Assembly: GCF_029871245.1 (NCBI RefSeq)
Contig: NZ_SSON01000077.1
Location: 112,154-176,153, forward strand
DNA from: Pseudomonas sp. BN102
Lineage (GTDB): Bacteria > Pseudomonadota > Gammaproteobacteria > Pseudomonadales > Pseudomonadaceae
DNA length: 64,000 bases
Direction of reading: 5' to 3'
Shown: in pieces, positions 43,153 through 51,574 of the stretch
How positions within the stretch are numbered: position 1 is the first letter of the stretch
Layout of the letters: every line of letters begins with the position of its first letter
The notes under the pieces: model-generated
Databases searched by the model: none
What the model was told of the DNA's origin: nothing
Seen by the model: the letters and a program-made list of their open reading frames with translations, nothing else
Program-made: the position numbers and the translations under genes

Positions 43153-43668
43153 ATGGAAAAACGCGAAGTCGACGAGCAGCTGAAAAATCTAAGCTTCGAC
43201 ATGGATGAAGAAATCGACGATCGCAATGAACGTCGCGGCAGGAGAGCCACTTCTTATCGTCATGCCCATCAGCCGATGGACACAAGCCACGCCATCATCC
43301 TGGCCGCCATCATCATCGTTGGCGGCCTTTGGGGTGGGAAGCTCTTCTACGACTACCTCCAGGAACAGCGTATGAAGGCCGCTCTCAATGAAGCCGCCTT
43401 ATACATGCAGCAGTCGCTGAAACAGGCAGAGCAGGATTCAAGACGAGCCCAAGCCGAAATGCGACAGCGTGCAGCAGCTGAAGCTCAAGCAAGAGAACAA
43501 CGGCGTACTCAAGAGCTAGCCCAGCAGAAAGCCGAGCGAGCTAGGATCGAACAAGAAAAGCGCTTCGAGTCTGCCCAGTGCCAGTTCTGGTGGCAACAGA
43601 ATCAAGAGAATCCTACAGAGCGAACGGTACAGAAAAAGGCAGAGGCATGCGGAGGCCAAAATAACTAA
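43153..43668 (+). CDS. Single-pass membrane protein with long coiled coil
   Basis: A 171-residue protein: an acidic/basic N-terminal 45 residues, one membrane helix (AIILAAIIIVGGLWGGKLFY, about 47-68), then a 75-residue Ala/Gln/Arg-rich coiled coil. The end has two cysteines, CQFWWQQNQENP and AEACGGQNN. The topology suggests a membrane anchor with a periplasmic or cytosolic helical rod. No family is recognised. It shares its leader with the gene at 45208, and the two may have been neighbours before the AT-rich gene between them arrived. Confidence 0.65.
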   Translation: MEKREVDEQLKNLSFDMDEEIDDRNERRGRRATSYRHAHQPMDTSHAIILAAIIIVGGLWGGKLFYDYLQEQRMKAALNEAALYMQQSLKQAEQDSRRAQAEMRQRAAAEAQAREQRRTQELAQQKAERARIEQEKRFESAQCQFWWQQNQENPTERTVQKKAEACGGQNN

Positions 43669-43811
43669 GGCGTCTGAAAACCCACAAAGCTCAGCCAAGA
43701 CGCCGAGAAAAGCATGTCTTTCCAACACTCCGCATCAGGCACCACCAAAATACGTCGCAACTCTACAAAATAAATAGCCAATATTTATTAAGAACCCTGG
43801 ACCAGCAGAAA

Positions 43812-45128
43812 ATGAAAATACTTGATGATATTTGGTCATCAGTTATAGGAAACGCAAAAGTCAGAGTCAACGATCCATTCATTGGAACATTTATAGCTTC
43901 ATGGGTAGTCTGTAACTGGAACCATCTTGCACTTCTTCTGTGGGGAGAAGGGAACGCATCCCAACGAATTAGCGACTTTCATCGATATCTAACTGAAAGC
44001 AACCCATTCGAGCTTAATGCAGTATTCTCCATACCACTTATACTTTCAGTTTTCTATCTATTTGCACTGCCTTGGTTATCACTAATCGTAAATTCACTAC
44101 AAAGAAAAGCAAATGGAAAACTTCATCAGCAAGCCGTTGACGTTGACCTCAGCAAGGTATTACAGCAGGAAAATCTAAACAAAATTAAATTGAGATCAAA
44201 TCCTGACAAGCAGTTCTTGGAGCAAAGCGTACAGCTGGACATAGATCGAAAGAAAGAAATTCTTGAACAAACAAAACAAAGAACGGTACGCGTCAAAGCA
44301 AAAGCTCTAGAAGCAACAGCTAAAGCTGCGGAAGCACAAAGCAAAGTAAACATACTCCAACTCGAAGAGAGCAAAAGAAAAAAACAATCAGAGTTAGAGC
44401 AGCAACGCTTCAGAATTAGCAGCGCAGAAAACAGGTCAACCCTAGCTTCGCATCGTTTCCCATCAGCATACTTTTTTATGTCCCTAATCGAGGAAAGCAC
44501 AAGCCAAGACGGCATAAAACTTTCGCTCTCGGCAACCAGCAAAATTGTGGCCAGCATATTTGGCTACAAAGATTTTGACTCCCTTGTCGAAGATGAAAAA
44601 TTCAACAACACCACCCTATCTAAAGTAAAATACATATTTTACTCACCAGATATTCTCGCAAAGAAACTGGACGACGTCATTTCAATCGAAGAATCGCCAG
44701 ACGAAAATCTAACCTCAGATTTACTTTTCGATCACATACGGTCTATTTTTGATGACCTACCATACAAGCTTACAACTTTTGGAGACCTGGAAGAGATCAG
44801 CATGGAGTTTATCGAAAACAACAAATACTCTCTCCTAGAGCATGAAAGCTTATCCGGCCCAATAGCCGAATCCGACACAGTCTTCGAAGAAGTTAACATA
44901 GAAGAAGCAAGGACTTCCTCCTTCGAAAATGGATTTAATTCTGTTATTCATGCATCCGCCAGCGGCCATCATAGAAGAGAAAGTGATGTTGCAGGGAGAG
45001 AAATTTCAATCAGCGTAGAAGTACGAAGCAACTTGCAAGTCGGAAAATATGCACTTGGCGATTTCACCATTGAAAAAGTTAAAGCAAAACTTAATGATTA
45101 CTATGAAGAAGACCATATAGAAAGCTGA
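43812..45128 (+). CDS. AT-rich membrane protein with coiled coil, unknown
   Basis: A 438-residue protein with strikingly AT-rich codon use. The N-terminus reads VRVNDPFIGTFIASWVVCNW and contributes helix 1 (about 24-45); helix 2 is LNAVFSIPLILSVFYLFALP (about 69-90). A charged coiled coil runs from about 105 to 215 (ALEATAKAAEAQSKVN). The C-terminal roughly 220 residues are soluble and acidic. The opening motif recurs in uncharacterised bacterial membrane proteins, as I recall it. Foreign base composition and position beside a CBASS module make it a candidate defence gene; this is inference. Confidence 0.6.
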   Translation: MKILDDIWSSVIGNAKVRVNDPFIGTFIASWVVCNWNHLALLLWGEGNASQRISDFHRYLTESNPFELNAVFSIPLILSVFYLFALPWLSLIVNSLQRKANGKLHQQAVDVDLSKVLQQENLNKIKLRSNPDKQFLEQSVQLDIDRKKEILEQTKQRTVRVKAKALEATAKAAEAQSKVNILQLEESKRKKQSELEQQRFRISSAENRSTLASHRFPSAYFFMSLIEESTSQDGIKLSLSATSKIVASIFGYKDFDSLVEDEKFNNTTLSKVKYIFYSPDILAKKLDDVISIEESPDENLTSDLLFDHIRSIFDDLPYKLTTFGDLEEISMEFIENNKYSLLEHESLSGPIAESDTVFEEVNIEEARTSSFENGFNSVIHASASGHHRRESDVAGREISISVEVRSNLQVGKYALGDFTIEKVKAKLNDYYEEDHIES

Positions 45129-45176
45129 AAAGTTTTCGGCACAACATTCAATCCGAAATAGATTTTTCTGACACTC

Positions 45177-45205
45177 GGAGTCAATAAGGGTTGGCAAGGA
45201 GCACG
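45177..45205 (+). repeat. 29-nt leader repeat, copy 2
   Basis: GGAGTCAATAAGGGTTGGCA plus AGGAGCACG, homologous to 43118-43146. It supplies AAGGAG for the ATT-initiated frame at 45208. Confidence 0.65.
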
Positions 45206-45207
45206 AA

Positions 45208-45915
45208 ATTAAATCGGACTGGGATGACGCCCCGCCCCGCCTGAAGGCATCCAAAGGCGGTAGTGAAATCGGGAAGTGGCTGATTGCCGGTGTAATAGGA
45301 ACCAGCATTACAGCCGGTCTACTTCACCTTGCAGGTGTCGGAATTCCTTTCCTACAGGACTCCACCCCAACGGCGCAGATCGAGCAGCGACAAGACGAAC
45401 AGTCTTCCCTCCCTCCATTTGAAGAACCGGATCCGAATCAGCCGACCGCTGAAGAAATGTTCTGGTCCAGCGTCAAGCAGCAAGAACAAGAGCGGAAAGC
45501 CCAGATCAAGCAAACCGACTACAACGATCACAACTACACGCCGCGACAGCCTGACAATGTGGTGAGCATGGAAGGCGTCAGACAGTCATCCGCCTATCAA
45601 CAGCCCGCCCAGCAGACAACCACACGCAGCAGAACCATCAAGAAGCATGGCGAGTGGATCGACAAGTGGAGCGGCGGCGCCCGCTACTATGCCACCTGGA
45701 CCATCGTGAATAACTACATCGACGGCGGCAGCGTGTGCGGCAACCACAAGCGAGGTTCGATTGATTATCGCGAATGCCGCAAAGGCGCGAAGCAGTTTTT
45801 CAAGGATGAATGCAGGGCTTGGGGAGAGCGATGGCAAAACGACCGGTCGCAACAAAGCGACCGCATGAAACAGAGGTATTGCTCGGCGGCGAGTAGCTTT
45901 AGCCCTATGGGTTAA
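45208..45915 (+). CDS. Membrane-anchored Cys-containing protein, likely ATT start
   Basis: A 235-residue frame. N-terminal DWDDAPPRLKASKGGSEIGK leads to one membrane helix (WLIAGVIGTSITAGLLHLAG, about 25-45). A Pro/Gln-rich linker and a C-terminal domain with four cysteines follow (SVCGNHKRG, YRECRKGAK, KDECRAWG, RYCSAAS). No ATG or GTG precedes the helix; the only sensibly placed initiator is ATT at 45208, 6 nt after AAGGAG. The first ATG, at 45457, would remove the membrane helix. The C-terminal Cys pattern resembles the small exported protein at 39576. Confidence 0.6.
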   Translation: MKSDWDDAPPRLKASKGGSEIGKWLIAGVIGTSITAGLLHLAGVGIPFLQDSTPTAQIEQRQDEQSSLPPFEEPDPNQPTAEEMFWSSVKQQEQERKAQIKQTDYNDHNYTPRQPDNVVSMEGVRQSSAYQQPAQQTTTRSRTIKKHGEWIDKWSGGARYYATWTIVNNYIDGGSVCGNHKRGSIDYRECRKGAKQFFKDECRAWGERWQNDRSQQSDRMKQRYCSAASSFSPMG

Positions 45916-45964
45916 CAACATCTAATCGCCAACCGTAAAATATAAAAACTCAATCAAAACGCAG

Positions 45965-46561
45965 TTAGCAACCAAACCAACCAAAGCCCATATTTTTTAC
46001 AACCCAAACAACAAGAGCAACGACCAGCAGAACTACCCAACAGGTAAATGACAACGGAACCATATCTCTAAAAAACTTAAAATCCTTTTGTTCGTTAACC
46101 CAACCAATTTGATACTGCCAAAAGAACTTATAGTGAGCATACCAATCACTAAACAATATCTGCTTACTGATACAGTTGTCATAGTACTCAGACTCTATAG
46201 CCTTTAGCCTAACCAAATATTCATCAGGCGAACTATAACTACTTTGCACCTCTCTATAGAGATTGCGAAGCTCATTATATAGACAAGTCAACTTATTCGC
46301 AGATTTTTCATAATCACCCTTCTTGTGATCATAAAAAGATATATACAACCCCATCAAGCCAATAACCAAAAGCGCGGCAGACAAATATTTCGCCGAGAGC
46401 TCATCATAAACCAAAGCATATATGCCAAACGCCATCGAAACAAAGCCAATAAGCCCAGGAACCTTATCTACAATATCATAAGTAGCCCAATGCTTCCTTC
46501 CACCGAAGCCAACATTGTACCCAGCATCAGCGATGCTCTTTAACAACAGATCTTTATTCAT
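45965..46561 (-). CDS. CBASS effector, SLATT-type membrane protein
   Basis: A 198-residue membrane protein with two adjacent helices (IGFVSMAFGIYALVY and YLSAALLVIGLMGLYISFY, about 36-82). A helical cytosolic part rich in Tyr/Glu follows (SANKLTCLYNELRNLYREVQ), then a third C-terminal helix (CWVVLLVVALVVWVV). This is the layout of SLATT effectors, which are thought to open the membrane when a cyclic oligonucleotide is made. It lies 6 bp downstream of the CD-NTase gene, so one operon. AT-rich. Confidence 0.78.
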   Translation of the reverse strand: MNKDLLLKSIADAGYNVGFGGRKHWATYDIVDKVPGLIGFVSMAFGIYALVYDELSAKYLSAALLVIGLMGLYISFYDHKKGDYEKSANKLTCLYNELRNLYREVQSSYSSPDEYLVRLKAIESEYYDNCISKQILFSDWYAHYKFFWQYQIGWVNEQKDFKFFRDMVPLSFTCWVVLLVVALVVWVVKNMGFGWFGC

Positions 46562-46567
46562 TCCAAA

Positions 46568-47866
46568 TCACTGTATAGGTACGTGAATTCTGTCTTTTGC
46601 GACAACAACATTATTCTTAACAACATAACACTCAACGATATGATCACCGTTGAAATCAGTCCTCTCAACTACCTCACGATGACCACCGTCGGCCACTATT
46701 CGGCCACGAATACAATTGCGGCGCTCTGCCTCAGGCCCTCTATTCAAAACTTTCCAATAAATTTGACACGGCACAGGAACATCACACTGAACAACATAAA
46801 ACTTTAGCGACTTCCTTACATTCAACCGTATTCTCTTACTGAGCAGGTCCCGCAAGAAAGCCTCTCTATATCCATCTTGAGATACCTCACACTCAATTCG
46901 CAAATGATAACGAATATCTATAGGATGCTTAAGTTCTATGAACTGTTCGGTATCATCGAAGCGCCGATTCGAAGCTAACGTCTCCAAAGCGGCCCTGGTT
47001 ACCTTCTCTGCCGCAGGGAATGGGCGTCCATATATTTTACGCCACTTATCATTTTCGCTGTCATCCCCCGCTGCACTTATGGCATCAAGGGCAAGATCGT
47101 ATGCTTTCTTTGCTGCCTTCTGAAACTTCTTCTTTACCTTTACCCTCTGACCACTTCCTAGCGCAGCATAATATTCTTGGTCCGGCTGATCCGCCAAATA
47201 CTTGAAGAAATCTCTACTCATATAATCATAGTAAAGAAAACTTCTTTCATCATAATAATCAGTAGACTTCAAAAAATTGTGCGCAAGTGTATCTATGAGA
47301 AGCCCGCCCATCGCAACACCGTGCTTATTCTTCCAAGCTCTCGCCATCTTACACAAGCGACGCAAATTGCGATTCTTCTCAATATTTACATCAGATAAGG
47401 CCTTTATCTCTTCCCTAGGCTTTGTAATCTTCCAACTACCGCCATTAGACGTATCTGGGTACTTGAAGCTGCCATCCTCTTGTTCAAATACGGGCTGAAC
47501 CTCAACATGAAAGTTAGTATACAGCACCCTAACCACAGGACTGTCTACGTATATATCTGTGCGAGGGTACCGATCTTTAATGGCATTCTTAGTATCTTCA
47601 AGAAGCTTTGACTGGCCACCACTCTTATTGTAACCCGCCCACTTGGATGCAGGCATTATATATAGCATATCGAGATCTGATACACCTTGAATGGCGGTCC
47701 ATCTGCCATATGAGCCCACCTGAAGATTATTGGCGGTCTTTGAGTCAGTTTCTCTGAACTCCCTATTTAAAGCCGCCGTTATTTCTCCATACCGAAGACT
47801 TATCTGGTCATCGTTCGTAATTTTAATATTGTTTAAGAAATTCTTAAAATTATCCGCCACACTCAT
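46568..47866 (-). CDS. CBASS CD-NTase (cGAS/DncV-like) with AGS-C-like domain
   Basis: A 432-residue nucleotidyltransferase. The active site reads GSYGRWTAIQGVSDLDMLY: G51-S52, D64 and D66, with a likely third acid E122 in FHVEVQPVF. A helical OAS1-C-like middle region is followed by a C-terminal roughly 110-residue beta-rich sensor domain (FIELKHPIDIRYHLRIECEV onward) of the AGS-C type. On infection such enzymes make a cyclic di- or trinucleotide that activates the partner effector. The start at 47866 has AGGGA 10 nt upstream; a TTG at 47890 is less likely. Confidence 0.85.
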   Translation of the reverse strand: MSVADNFKNFLNNIKITNDDQISLRYGEITAALNREFRETDSKTANNLQVGSYGRWTAIQGVSDLDMLYIMPASKWAGYNKSGGQSKLLEDTKNAIKDRYPRTDIYVDSPVVRVLYTNFHVEVQPVFEQEDGSFKYPDTSNGGSWKITKPREEIKALSDVNIEKNRNLRRLCKMARAWKNKHGVAMGGLLIDTLAHNFLKSTDYYDERSFLYYDYMSRDFFKYLADQPDQEYYAALGSGQRVKVKKKFQKAAKKAYDLALDAISAAGDDSENDKWRKIYGRPFPAAEKVTRAALETLASNRRFDDTEQFIELKHPIDIRYHLRIECEVSQDGYREAFLRDLLSKRIRLNVRKSLKFYVVQCDVPVPCQIYWKVLNRGPEAERRNCIRGRIVADGGHREVVERTDFNGDHIVECYVVKNNVVVAKDRIHVPIQ

Positions 47867-48040
47867 GCCACTCAATCCCTGATGACCCAAATCACTGGAG
47901 GCTACTAATTTGATATCACCATGTCTAGCCCAAGGTATGCAGGATCAAAAAATTCAAATCACCCCCGATCCACAAGTGGAGGCTGGGCTTAAGGACGTGA
48001 GACAGAGGAATCGTTCAAGAAGCTGATACTGAAGAAGAGG

Positions 48041-48059
48041 TGTCGAAAATGTGTCGAAA
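48041..48059. repeat. TGTCGAA repeats, right arm of the island
   Basis: TGTCGAAAA at 48041 and TGTCGAAA at 48052, matching the pair at the left end. The remaining 290 bp between the CD-NTase start and the right attachment repeat contain no gene that I can support. Confidence 0.45.
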
Positions 48060-48160
48060 TCACTGGCCACGATTGACCAGAAAAGCCCATTTAAAACAAA
48101 AGAAATCACGACCCTTGCTGATACTCGCCAACGTAGCCCATTGATAAACCAAGATAAAAT

Positions 48161-48204
48161 CGGGTTTGAAGCCCGGCCACGCCACCGGGCGTGCTTGCCT
48201 TCCA
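48161..48204 (-). pseudogene. 5' half of tRNA-Sec, right attachment repeat
   Basis: An exact 44-bp copy of the anticodon arm, D arm and 5' acceptor strand of selC, ending 10 bp from the selB stop. It lacks the variable arm, T arm and 3' acceptor strand. As it sits in the natural selB-selC position, it is most simply the original 5' half of selC, left behind when the island joined its own copy of this half to the original 3' half. Confidence 0.88.
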
Positions 48205-48213
48205 AATCGGTGA

Positions 48214-50127
48214 TCAGGGGTCGGGCCCTTGGGCCAGGGCGGAGTCTTCCCTGATCTTGCGTTGGTCGCCGATTCGGCGAGTGAAGCCGATGCGGTCGAA
48301 GTGTTCCAGTAGCTGGATGCTGCGCTTGCGGCCGATGCCGAGGCGATCGCGCCAGGCGGCGGCCTTGATGCTGCCACATTCATCCTGCAGTTGCCGGGCG
48401 AGTAACGCCAATTGGCGGATGGTCGCATCGGGGTAGAAGAGGTCTTTCACCACTTGTTGCAGCAGGCCGATGCGGGCGAGTTTGCGTTCCAGCAGGCGCA
48501 TGGCGCCCTCGTCGACCTTCAGTTCCTTGGCCAGATCGCGGACCCAGGGCGGGTCGAAGGCGCCTGCTTCCAACAAGGGCCAGATGCGCTCGCGCAGGGC
48601 TTCGTCCTCGGTGCTGAGTTGCACACGGTGGTCGGGCAGGTGCAGCCAGGGGCCGCTGGACTGGACGCTGCCGCTGGCCAAGGCCTGCTCCAGCAGGGCG
48701 ATGAAGATTGGGCGGTCCAGCTCGGGCAATGCATAGCGGCGCAATCGGTCGCGGTCGGGACCGAGTTCGTCGGGCAGTTCCGCGTGAAAGCGTGCCAGGC
48801 CCTGGAGCAGCTCTTCTTCCAATGCCTGCCAGCGGTCCCTGGCGAACAGCCGTGGGCCCAGGCGGCTGCTGATTTCCAGGGCATCGGCGGGCAACGCCCA
48901 GCTGCTGCGCGGGCGGTTGAATTGGCGCTCCAGCAGTTGGGGATCGAGACCATTGGCGGCGGTTGCCAGCAAGGCTTCCAGCGCTGCCTCCAGCCCGTCC
49001 CCGCGCAGGGCTTCCAACTGGGCCAGGCGCTCCGGGATGCGCCGATTGCGTGCCGGGGCGAAGGGGTCGAGCACGCGGCCACCGCCGAGGGTGCGCTGGG
49101 CGGACTGGTCGCGCAGCACCAGATGGTCCCCATGCACCGCGTGGCTGGGGGCATTCAACAGCAACTGGGCGAAGGCGCGCCGGCCGGGGGCCAGGCTGTT
49201 GCCTTCCAGCAGCGCCACGCGACCGGTGACGTCCTGAGCAGCAAGGTGCACGTGCACCGGGGTCCAGTGGGCCAGCTCATGGGCCTCACCAGGAAGTAGG
49301 TTGAGGTCAATATCCAGCCGGGTGGTGGGTGCCAGCAGTGCCGGGGCCAGCAGCCAGTCGCCTCGGTGCAGGTGCTCCAGGGCCAGGCGCTCGCCGGTGA
49401 GATTGAGGGCGACGCGCTGGCCGGCCTCGGCCCGCTCGGCCTGCTGGTTGCGCGCATGCAGGCCACGCACCCGCACCTTGCGGCCTGACGGACTGAGGAC
49501 CAGTTCATCCCCCACCGTCACCCGCCCGGCAAAGGCGGTTCCGGTGACCACCACCCCCGCTCCGGCGACGCTGAAGGCACGGTCGATGGGCAGGCGGAAG
49601 TGGCCCTCGGCGCTGCGCGCGGCGACGCGGGCGGACTCACCCAGCAGGGCCTGGCGCAAGGTTTCGATTCCTTCGCCTCCGGGGCTGGCTACGGGGAAAA
49701 TGGCGGCGTCCGCGAACGGGCCGGGCGCCAGCAGGGCCGCCACTTCGGCACGGGCCTGTTCGATTCGCTTCGGCGCTACACGGTCGATCTTGGTCAGGGC
49801 CACCAGGGCGCGGCGGATGCCGAGCAGCTCCGCGATGGCCAGGTGCTCGCGGGTCTGGGGCATCACGCCATCGTCGGCGGCTACCACCAGCAGCAGCAGG
49901 TCGATGCCGCAGGCGCCAGCGAGCATGTTGTGGACGAAGCGCTCGTGGCCGGGCACGTCGATGAAGGCGGTGGGCTGGCCATCGCCCAGGTCGGCGTGGA
50001 GGTAGCCGAGGTCGATGGTGATGCCGCGCTCGCGCTCGGCTGGGCGGCGGTCGCCTTCCAGCCCGGTGAGGGCTTTGAGGAGCGCGGTCTTGCCGTGGTC
50101 GATATGCCCGGCGGTGCCGACTATCAC
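48214..50127 (-). CDS. selB: Selenocysteine-specific elongation factor SelB
   Basis: A 637-residue GTPase that brings Sec-tRNA to UGA codons bearing a SECIS. The G domain has [19 protein letters not shown] and TKID. The C-terminal half is a row of winged helices that bind the SECIS hairpin ([38 protein letters not shown] tail). The start is GTG, overlapping the selA stop as GTGA. It ends 10 bp before the truncated selC. Confidence 0.95.
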   Translation of the reverse strand: MIVGTAGHIDHGKTALLKALTGLEGDRRPAERERGITIDLGYLHADLGDGQPTAFIDVPGHERFVHNMLAGACGIDLLLLVVAADDGVMPQTREHLAIAELLGIRRALVALTKIDRVAPKRIEQARAEVAALLAPGPFADAAIFPVASPGGEGIETLRQALLGESARVAARSAEGHFRLPIDRAFSVAGAGVVVTGTAFAGRVTVGDELVLSPSGRKVRVRGLHARNQQAERAEAGQRVALNLTGERLALEHLHRGDWLLAPALLAPTTRLDIDLNLLPGEAHELAHWTPVHVHLAAQDVTGRVALLEGNSLAPGRRAFAQLLLNAPSHAVHGDHLVLRDQSAQRTLGGGRVLDPFAPARNRRIPERLAQLEALRGDGLEAALEALLATAANGLDPQLLERQFNRPRSSWALPADALEISSRLGPRLFARDRWQALEEELLQGLARFHAELPDELGPDRDRLRRYALPELDRPIFIALLEQALASGSVQSSGPWLHLPDHRVQLSTEDEALRERIWPLLEAGAFDPPWVRDLAKELKVDEGAMRLLERKLARIGLLQQVVKDLFYPDATIRQLALLARQLQDECGSIKAAAWRDRLGIGRKRSIQLLEHFDRIGFTRRIGDQRKIREDSALAQGPDP

Positions 50128-51530
50128 TCGGCGCCCCCCGCGAGCTGCGGCAGCTGGGCGAGGAAGGCCGGCTCATCGTCAAGTTGGCGCAGGTCGAGCC
50201 AGAGGGCGTCGTCGTCCAGGCGGCCGATCACCGGGATGGGCAGGCTGCGCAAGGCTTCTTCGAGCTGGCGCAGGGCGCGGCCGCGCAGGCGCTTTGGCTG
50301 CTGCGGGCGCAGGCAGAGGGCGGCGCTGGGCAGGCGCGCCACGGGCTGCGCGCCGCTGCCGATCATGCCCAGGGCCGGCACCGCGTTCACCTGCCAGGTA
50401 GCGCCCAGTTGTGCGGCCAGCAGCGGCGCCAGGCGCTCGGCCTGGGTCTGGATCTCCACCTGCGAGCGGCTGAGCAGGTGCAGGGTAGGAAGGCGCTCGG
50501 CCAGGCGCTCCGGGTCGCGGTAGAGGGCGAGCACGGCTTCGAGGGCGGCCAGGGTCAGCTTGTCCACCCGCAGGGCGCGCTTGAGGGGATTCTTCTTGAT
50601 TCGCGAGATGAGCTCGCGACTGCCGAGGATCAGCCCGGCCTGGGGCCCGCCGAGCAGCTTGTCGCCACTGAAGGTGACGACATCGGCACCGTCGGCCAGC
50701 GCCTCCTGCACCGTCGGCTCCTTGGGCAGGCCCCAGCGGGTCAGGTCGACCAGGGTGCCGCTACCTAGGTCCTCCAGCAGGGGCAGCCCGTGGGCGTGGG
50801 CGATGGCCGCCAACTCCGCCGTGGGCACGCTGGCGGTGAAGCCCTGGACGCTGTAATTGCTGGTGTGCACGCGCATCAACAGGCCCGAGCGCGGGCCGAT
50901 GGCGGCTTCGTAGTCGCGGGCGTGGGTGCGGTTGGTGGTGCCCACCTCCACCAGCTTCACACCGGCGCGGGCCATGATGTCGGGGATGCGGAAGGCGCCG
51001 CCGATCTCGATCAGTTCGCCGCGGGAGATCACGCCTTCCTTGCGCGCGCCCAGGCTGTTGAGCGCCAGCAGCACGGCGGCGGCGTTGTTGTTGACCACGG
51101 TGACGGCCTCGGCGCCGGTGAGCTCGCGTATCAGCCCGGTGATGAGGTCGTCGCGGTCGCCGCGCTTGCCGCTGGCCAGGTCGAATTCCAGGTTGAGCGG
51201 ATAGCGCGCGGCCAGGGCTATGGCCTCGATGGCGTCCTCCGGCAGCAGGGCACGGCCGAGGTTGGTGTGCAGCACGGTGCCGGTGAGGTTGAATACCCGC
51301 CGCACCTGGCTGGAGTGCCAGGCTGCCAGGCGTTCCCCGGCACGGCCGGCGAGTACGGCGTCGGTGAGTTCGATGGCGGCGAGCTGGCCCTGGCGCGCGG
51401 GTTCGCGCAGCTCGTCGAGCAGGTCGCGCAGGGTCTTGAGCAGGGCCTCGCGGCCATAGCGCTGTTGCAGGGGAGCGCAGGCCGGGCTGCGCAGCAGGCG
51501 GTCAATGGAAGGCAATCGAGCGGCCGACAT
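50124..51530 (-). CDS. selA: L-seryl-tRNA(Sec) selenium transferase SelA
   Basis: A 468-residue PLP enzyme that converts Ser-tRNA(Sec) to Sec-tRNA(Sec) using selenophosphate. The PLP lysine is in [14 protein letters not shown]. The N-terminal RNA-binding part reads [20 protein letters not shown]. The start at 51530 has AAGGA 6 nt upstream; an ATG two codons earlier is possible. It overlaps selB by 4 bp and follows fdhE after 44 bp. selD is not in the window. Confidence 0.95.
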   Translation of the reverse strand: MSAARLPSIDRLLRSPACAPLQQRYGREALLKTLRDLLDELREPARQGQLAAIELTDAVLAGRAGERLAAWHSSQVRRVFNLTGTVLHTNLGRALLPEDAIEAIALAARYPLNLEFDLASGKRGDRDDLITGLIRELTGAEAVTVVNNNAAAVLLALNSLGARKEGVISRGELIEIGGAFRIPDIMARAGVKLVEVGTTNRTHARDYEAAIGPRSGLLMRVHTSNYSVQGFTASVPTAELAAIAHAHGLPLLEDLGSGTLVDLTRWGLPKEPTVQEALADGADVVTFSGDKLLGGPQAGLILGSRELISRIKKNPLKRALRVDKLTLAALEAVLALYRDPERLAERLPTLHLLSRSQVEIQTQAERLAPLLAAQLGATWQVNAVPALGMIGSGAQPVARLPSAALCLRPQQPKRLRGRALRQLEEALRSLPIPVIGRLDDDALWLDLRQLDDEPAFLAQLPQLAGGAE

Positions 51531-51574
51531 GGGCATTCCTTAGCGCGGGGCGATCCGTATTTGAGTCTAGGTGC

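Larger units (their letters stand above)
40924..48160. mobile_element. Genomic island integrated in selC (7.2 kb)
   Basis: Bordered by the 44-bp selC direct repeats. Contents in order: integrase remnant, Xre regulator, methyltransferase-like protein, a broken small gene, an excisionase-like protein and a divergent repressor with operators. Then come three membrane proteins and a CD-NTase/SLATT pair. Much of 43.7-45.2 kb and 45.9-48.1 kb is AT-rich against a GC-rich host. No complete integrase, terminase or capsid gene is present, so it is a decayed prophage or satellite that can no longer move by itself. Confidence 0.85.

Noticed and set aside
48051..48379. Short frames over the right selC half (48051-48254 plus, 47954-48379 minus)
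   Set aside because: They read through the tRNA fragment and into selB antisense; no initiation signal.
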